From the IMG/VR virus record IMGVR_UViG_3300025133_000114, positions 1 to 59,326 of that record: a DNA stretch of 59,326 bases, one strand, 5' to 3'. Below the pieces are notes generated by a model. The model ran no database searches. It had not been told where the DNA came from and worked only from the letters and a program-made list of their open reading frames with translations. The position numbers and the translations under genes are program-made. The DNA is from a virus. Shown one piece after another: positions 57,418 through 59,326 of the stretch (the first letter of the stretch is position 1; each line of letters begins with the position of its first letter).

Positions 57418-57446
57418 TTGACTTAGCCCAAGGGGCGAGCTACATT
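57418..57446 (+). promoter_or_regulatory. Sigma-70-like promoter TTGACT-17-TACATT
   Basis: The -35 TTGACT (57418-57423) and -10 TACATT (57441-57446) have ideal spacing. It lies in the gap before the small-protein cluster. Another TTGACA at 57403 lacks a fitting -10. Confidence 0.72.
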
Positions 57447-57469
57447 GTACATGTAAAAGGGGGAGAGCC

Positions 57470-57685
57470 GTGTCATCACCGTATCTTAGCGTGGATCAGA
57501 TAAAACCCGGTACGCTGCTACGTTCCAGAAAGGATGGCTCTCTGACCTTGGTTCTCGGTGACCCAGGCGTCCCGCATGGGCTCGGATGGACTGGGTGGGT
57601 AGAGGCTTACGACTTCAAGAGGGGGCAGCGCATCCAGTTGCATGTAGGCTACATCCACGCAGAGATTGTCGGAGGTAGAGTATGA
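57470..57685 (+). CDS. Small hypothetical protein, SH3-like pattern
   Basis: This 71-residue protein starts at GTG behind GGGGGAGAG. It reads VDQIKPGTLLRSRKDGSLTL VLG, then GWTGWVEAYDF and a final strand. The K-P-G-T-L-L-R start resembles the V-G-D-L-V proteins that follow. Function unknown. It overlaps the next gene by 4 nt (ATGA). Confidence 0.5.
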   Translation: MSSPYLSVDQIKPGTLLRSRKDGSLTLVLGDPGVPHGLGWTGWVEAYDFKRGQRIQLHVGYIHAEIVGGRV

Positions 57686-57921
57686 CACAGAATGCGTGGA
57701 TACCTGGCAGTTGGGCGAAAGTGGGCGACCTTGTGCGCGTGTTCAACGGGCTGCGACAGGTGTTGGGCATGGGGATTGTTGCCAAAAGGGACCGCAAACA
57801 GCGTGTGTACGTGGCACTTCCGGGCGGCAACAGCAGATGGATGGCTGACCACCATGTCCAAGCCTATAGACCCAATTTTGATTATGACAGCGAGGTGAGC
57901 AATGGACGAATACGGACGTAA
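57682..57921 (+). CDS. Small VGDLV barrel-like protein
   Basis: This 79-residue protein has SWAKVGDLVRVFNGLRQVLG, then GIVAKRDRKQRVYVALPGGN, an SH3/KOW-type strand order. ATG overlaps the upstream stop. It overlaps the tiny membrane protein gene at 57902. Confidence 0.55.
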   Translation: MTQNAWIPGSWAKVGDLVRVFNGLRQVLGMGIVAKRDRKQRVYVALPGGNSRWMADHHVQAYRPNFDYDSEVSNGRIRT

Positions 57922-58003
57922 GGAAGAGGTTAGAGACGCGATTGGGTGCCTGTTTCTGGCTCCATTAGCTTACGCTGTACTGGTGTTGGCACTATGCCTG
58001 TAG
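57902..58003 (+). CDS. Tiny single-helix membrane protein
   Basis: This 33-residue protein is MDEYGRKEEVRDAIG followed by a hydrophobic segment CLFLAPLAYAVLVLALCL up to the stop. GAGGTG lies 7 nt before the ATG. It overlaps the genes on both sides, as in the rest of the cluster. Function unknown. Confidence 0.45.
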   Translation: MDEYGRKEEVRDAIGCLFLAPLAYAVLVLALCL

Positions 58004-58212
58004 GCAAAGAGGAACGCTGGGCTACTAAACCTAAAGCCCCGCAAGTCGGTGACTTAGTGAAACTTAATAAAAACACTCGAACTAAGGCGCAGCGTTTTGG
58101 AGTTGTGGTGGAGAAAAGAGGAATAGACGTGCGCGTCTATTGGTTTTTATCCCATGCTGTGCTCTGGTTCCGCCGGACTTCTGTTAAAATTATGAATCGA
58201 GGTGTAATGTGA
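57994..58212 (+). CDS. Small VGDLV barrel-like protein
   Basis: This 72-residue protein has KAPQVGDLVKLNKNTRTKAQ, then FGVVVEKRGIDVRVYWF, and a basic end. ATG 57994 lies inside the tiny membrane-protein gene; an in-frame alternative at 57946 has no better ribosome-binding site. It shares the SH3/KOW-like pattern with its neighbours. Confidence 0.5.
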   Translation: MPVGKEERWATKPKAPQVGDLVKLNKNTRTKAQRFGVVVEKRGIDVRVYWFLSHAVLWFRRTSVKIMNRGVM

Positions 58213-58517
58213 AAGTCGGAGATATGGTAACTTTATCGGCAGCGGCACAGAAGCGGGACACAATGTATCCGTGGAGTGAGCTTGCTCGTCGTTATGGCTA
58301 TGGCAAACCTAAGCCGGTGGGCATTGTGGTCGAGGTTATGCCTATGCACAAAATCGGCTTTAACTCAAAAGAGAAGGACGCTTACGTCATCAAATGGATT
58401 AGCCCCGATGCACCGAAGAGTCGAGACTATCAGTTTGGCTACTACGTAGGTCGATTCCCAAACCAGTTCTGGCGCACAGACTTGAAGTTCGTTAGCAAAC
58501 GGAAGGTCAAGAAGTAA
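58209..58517 (+). CDS. Small VGDMV barrel-like protein
   Basis: This 102-residue protein starts MKVGDMVTLSAAAQKRD, followed by a helix insert (WSELARRYGYGK), then GIVVEVMPMHKIGFNSKEKD AYVIKW and a basic end. GTG overlaps the upstream stop (GTGA). It is the last of the local barrel-like group before the tRNA genes. Confidence 0.55.
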   Translation: MKVGDMVTLSAAAQKRDTMYPWSELARRYGYGKPKPVGIVVEVMPMHKIGFNSKEKDAYVIKWISPDAPKSRDYQFGYYVGRFPNQFWRTDLKFVSKRKVKK

Positions 58518-58562
58518 TTTGTAACTCTTAACCGTCAGGATTCATCTTGTCAAAAATCCTTG

Positions 58563-58591
58563 TTGACAAAGAGAGTAAGTTATGCTACATT
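58563..58591 (+). promoter_or_regulatory. Sigma-70-like promoter TTGACA-17-TACATT for the tRNA genes
   Basis: The -35 TTGACA (58563-58568) and -10 TACATT (58586-58591) are 17 nt apart, ending 17 nt before the tRNA-Leu 5' end. Confidence 0.75.
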
Positions 58592-58608
58592 AACTTAGTG
58601 AGGATTAT

Positions 58609-58690
58609 GGCTGAGTGGTGGAATTGGTATACACACAAGACTTAAAATCTTGCGCCCATGGGATTGAGGGTTCGAGTCCCTCCTCAGCTA
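58609..58690 (+). tRNA. tRNA-Leu (anticodon UAA)
   Basis: An 82-nt class II tRNA. The acceptor GGCTGAG pairs with CTCAGCT (G1-U72 wobble plus six normal pairs), discriminator A. The anticodon stem CAAGA/TCTTG encloses loop CTTAAAA with anticodon TAA. The variable arm and the T arm GAGGG-TTCGAGT-CCCTC are in place. CCA is not encoded. Confidence 0.93.
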
Positions 58691-58697
58691 CTTTTTC

Positions 58698-58771
58698 GCT
58701 CCCATCGTCTAGTCAGGTCAGGACACCGGGTTTTCATCCCGGCAACACGGGTTCGAATCCCGTTGGGAGTA
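58698..58771 (+). tRNA. tRNA-Glu (anticodon UUC)
   Basis: A 74-nt tRNA, 7 nt after tRNA-Leu. The acceptor GCTCCCA pairs with TGGGAGT (again G1-U72 wobble), discriminator A. The anticodon arm CCGGG-TTTTCAT-CCCGG gives anticodon TTC. The T arm is ACGGG-TTCGAAT-CCCGT. CCA is not encoded. Confidence 0.93.
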
Positions 58772-58798
58772 TTTACACCAATATAAAGGGAGACCAAA

Positions 58799-59011
58799 AT
58801 GTCGATGGCAGATGGATTAGAATGGGAGCGGCGTGAGCGTGAGGAGCGTGAGGCTCGCGAAAGACGCAAAGCTGCCATAGTTGTTGCAAGCTATCTAAAG
58901 GAAGACCTCCATCTCCCGGATGAAGTTTCAATAGCCTTTCATAAGCTTCTAGAGCTTTCTAACGTCAGTACTGACGTTTTCCCCGGCGCTCACATTTTTT
59001 TGACACTTTAA
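58799..59011 (+). CDS. Small highly charged hypothetical protein
   Basis: This 70-residue protein starts MSMADGLEWERREREEREAR, a strongly charged helix, then a hydrophobic-polar mixed segment. AAGGGAGACC precedes the ATG. An 18-bp perfect palindrome (AACGTCAGT/ACTGACGTT, 58961-58978) lies inside its 3' part. Function unknown; the coding call is moderate. Confidence 0.45.
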   Translation: MSMADGLEWERREREEREARERRKAAIVVASYLKEDLHLPDEVSIAFHKLLELSNVSTDVFPGAHIFLTL

Positions 59012-59014
59012 GTG

Positions 59015-59043
59015 TTGACCTAGCCCGCCAGAAGGGCTATAAT
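59015..59043 (+). promoter_or_regulatory. Sigma-70-like promoter TTGACC-17-TATAAT
   Basis: The -35 TTGACC (59015-59020) and perfect -10 TATAAT (59038-59043) have ideal spacing. It drives the gene at 59068. Confidence 0.82.
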
Positions 59044-59067
59044 GTATATAGACAGGGAGAACGAAGA

Positions 59068-59283
59068 ATGAAAGTTCGCATTGACTACTCACACTATGAC
59101 TACTCACACTACGTTATTGTAGATGTGCCGGACAGCATCATTAAGCAGGATGAAAACGGATACTTTGGCGATTTGCCATTTGAGTTTGATGAAATGTTTG
59201 AGGTTCTAAAAGCCTATGTCCCAGAAGGGGCAGAGATAGAAGGATGGGAACATCCAGACCTTCCAGCAGAGAACGAAGAATGA
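59068..59283 (+). CDS. Small acidic hypothetical protein
   Basis: This 71-residue protein begins MKVRIDYSHYDYSHYVIVDV with a direct repeat D-Y-S-H-Y, then an acidic alpha/beta part (FEFDEMFEVLKAYVPEGAEI). AGGGAGAACG precedes the ATG. Its stop overlaps the next start (ATGA). Function unknown. Confidence 0.55.
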   Translation: MKVRIDYSHYDYSHYVIVDVPDSIIKQDENGYFGDLPFEFDEMFEVLKAYVPEGAEIEGWEHPDLPAENEE

Positions 59284-59326
59284 GTACATTGACTGTTGCC
59301 AGCGTTGTAACAATTATGCTAAAGTC
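59280..59326 (+). CDS. Start of a gene running off the window
   Basis: ATG at 59280 overlaps the upstream stop and opens MSTLTVASVVTIMLK, which looks like the hydrophobic start of a membrane or small protein. Only 15 codons are in the window, so nothing more can be said. Confidence 0.45.
   Translation, partial: MSTLTVASVVTIMLK

Noticed and set aside
58961-58978. 18-bp palindrome AACGTCAGT/ACTGACGTT as terminator or operator
   Set aside because: It has no loop and a weak T run, and lies within a small coding frame, so I cannot support either role.

Overview
The window reads as one continuous piece of a large contractile-tailed phage genome, related to T4 but distant from it. Every gene I can support lies on the + strand. 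The T4-type evidence is a prohead-core protein next to a gp23-type major capsid protein, then neck, tail sheath, tail tube, gp26-like, tape-measure and gp53/LysM baseplate genes, followed by gp32-, UvsX- and gp41-like replication genes. The accessory genes (class II B12-dependent ribonucleotide reductase, ThyX, glutamine synthetase, bS21, small membrane proteins) suggest an aquatic phage. The sequence does not identify the host.

Layout. (1) 1-22,304: virion module. Unknown late genes, a bS21 homologue, scaffold, major capsid protein, neck gp13/gp14-like, sheath-terminator-like, sheath, tube, tail-assembly chaperone with a probable programmed frameshift, tape measure and baseplate. (2) 22,312-31,245: replication and recombination. 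Short family-A polymerase, nucleotidyltransferase-like protein, tubulin/FtsZ-like protein, ssDNA-binding protein, lipoprotein/membrane pair, UvsX, SET-domain protein, 5'-3' nuclease, DnaB-type helicase. (3) 31,248-44,384: nucleotide supply and the main polymerase. NrdJ, GroES-like, DUF3293-like, ThyX, glutaredoxin, thioredoxin, a nucleotidyltransferase-like protein, DnaE, dUTPase, glutamine synthetase, IMPDH-like enzyme. (4) 44,404-57,388: chaperone, protease and accessory region. Acidic late protein, ClpP-like, PD-(D/E)XK-like, Mom/GNAT-like, GroEL, HExxH peptidase, Hsp20, ADP-ribosyltransferase-like, HAD phosphatase, phosphomannomutase-like, nucleotidyltransferase. (5) 57,418-59,326: many small proteins, several with a VGDLV barrel signature, and two tRNAs (Leu-UAA, Glu-UUC).

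Regulation. Two promoter classes stand out. About a dozen copies of ACTATTTAT, all on the + strand, lie 17-50 nt upstream of start codons of virion genes and a few accessory genes; this is the probable late promoter. A second set of TTGACN-(16-17)-TATAWT/TACATT sites, typical of host sigma-70, precedes replication, chaperone, tRNA and small-protein genes. One of these sits inside a terminator hairpin, with its -10 box forming the loop.

Most interesting idea. Several accessory enzymes (nuclease-like, two nucleotidyltransferase-like, HAD phosphatase, ADP-ribosyltransferase-like) begin with a short helix of the type (W/Y/F)-x-x-(F/L)-(L/V), usually followed by x-E. This resembles the capsid-targeting leader of T4 internal proteins. 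Other proteins begin with a basic helix of the form ...I-I-K-E-E-(L/M). Some of these genes carry the late promoter motif. They may form a set of enzymes packaged in the capsid and injected with the DNA. This is inference from sequence and can be tested by virion proteomics.
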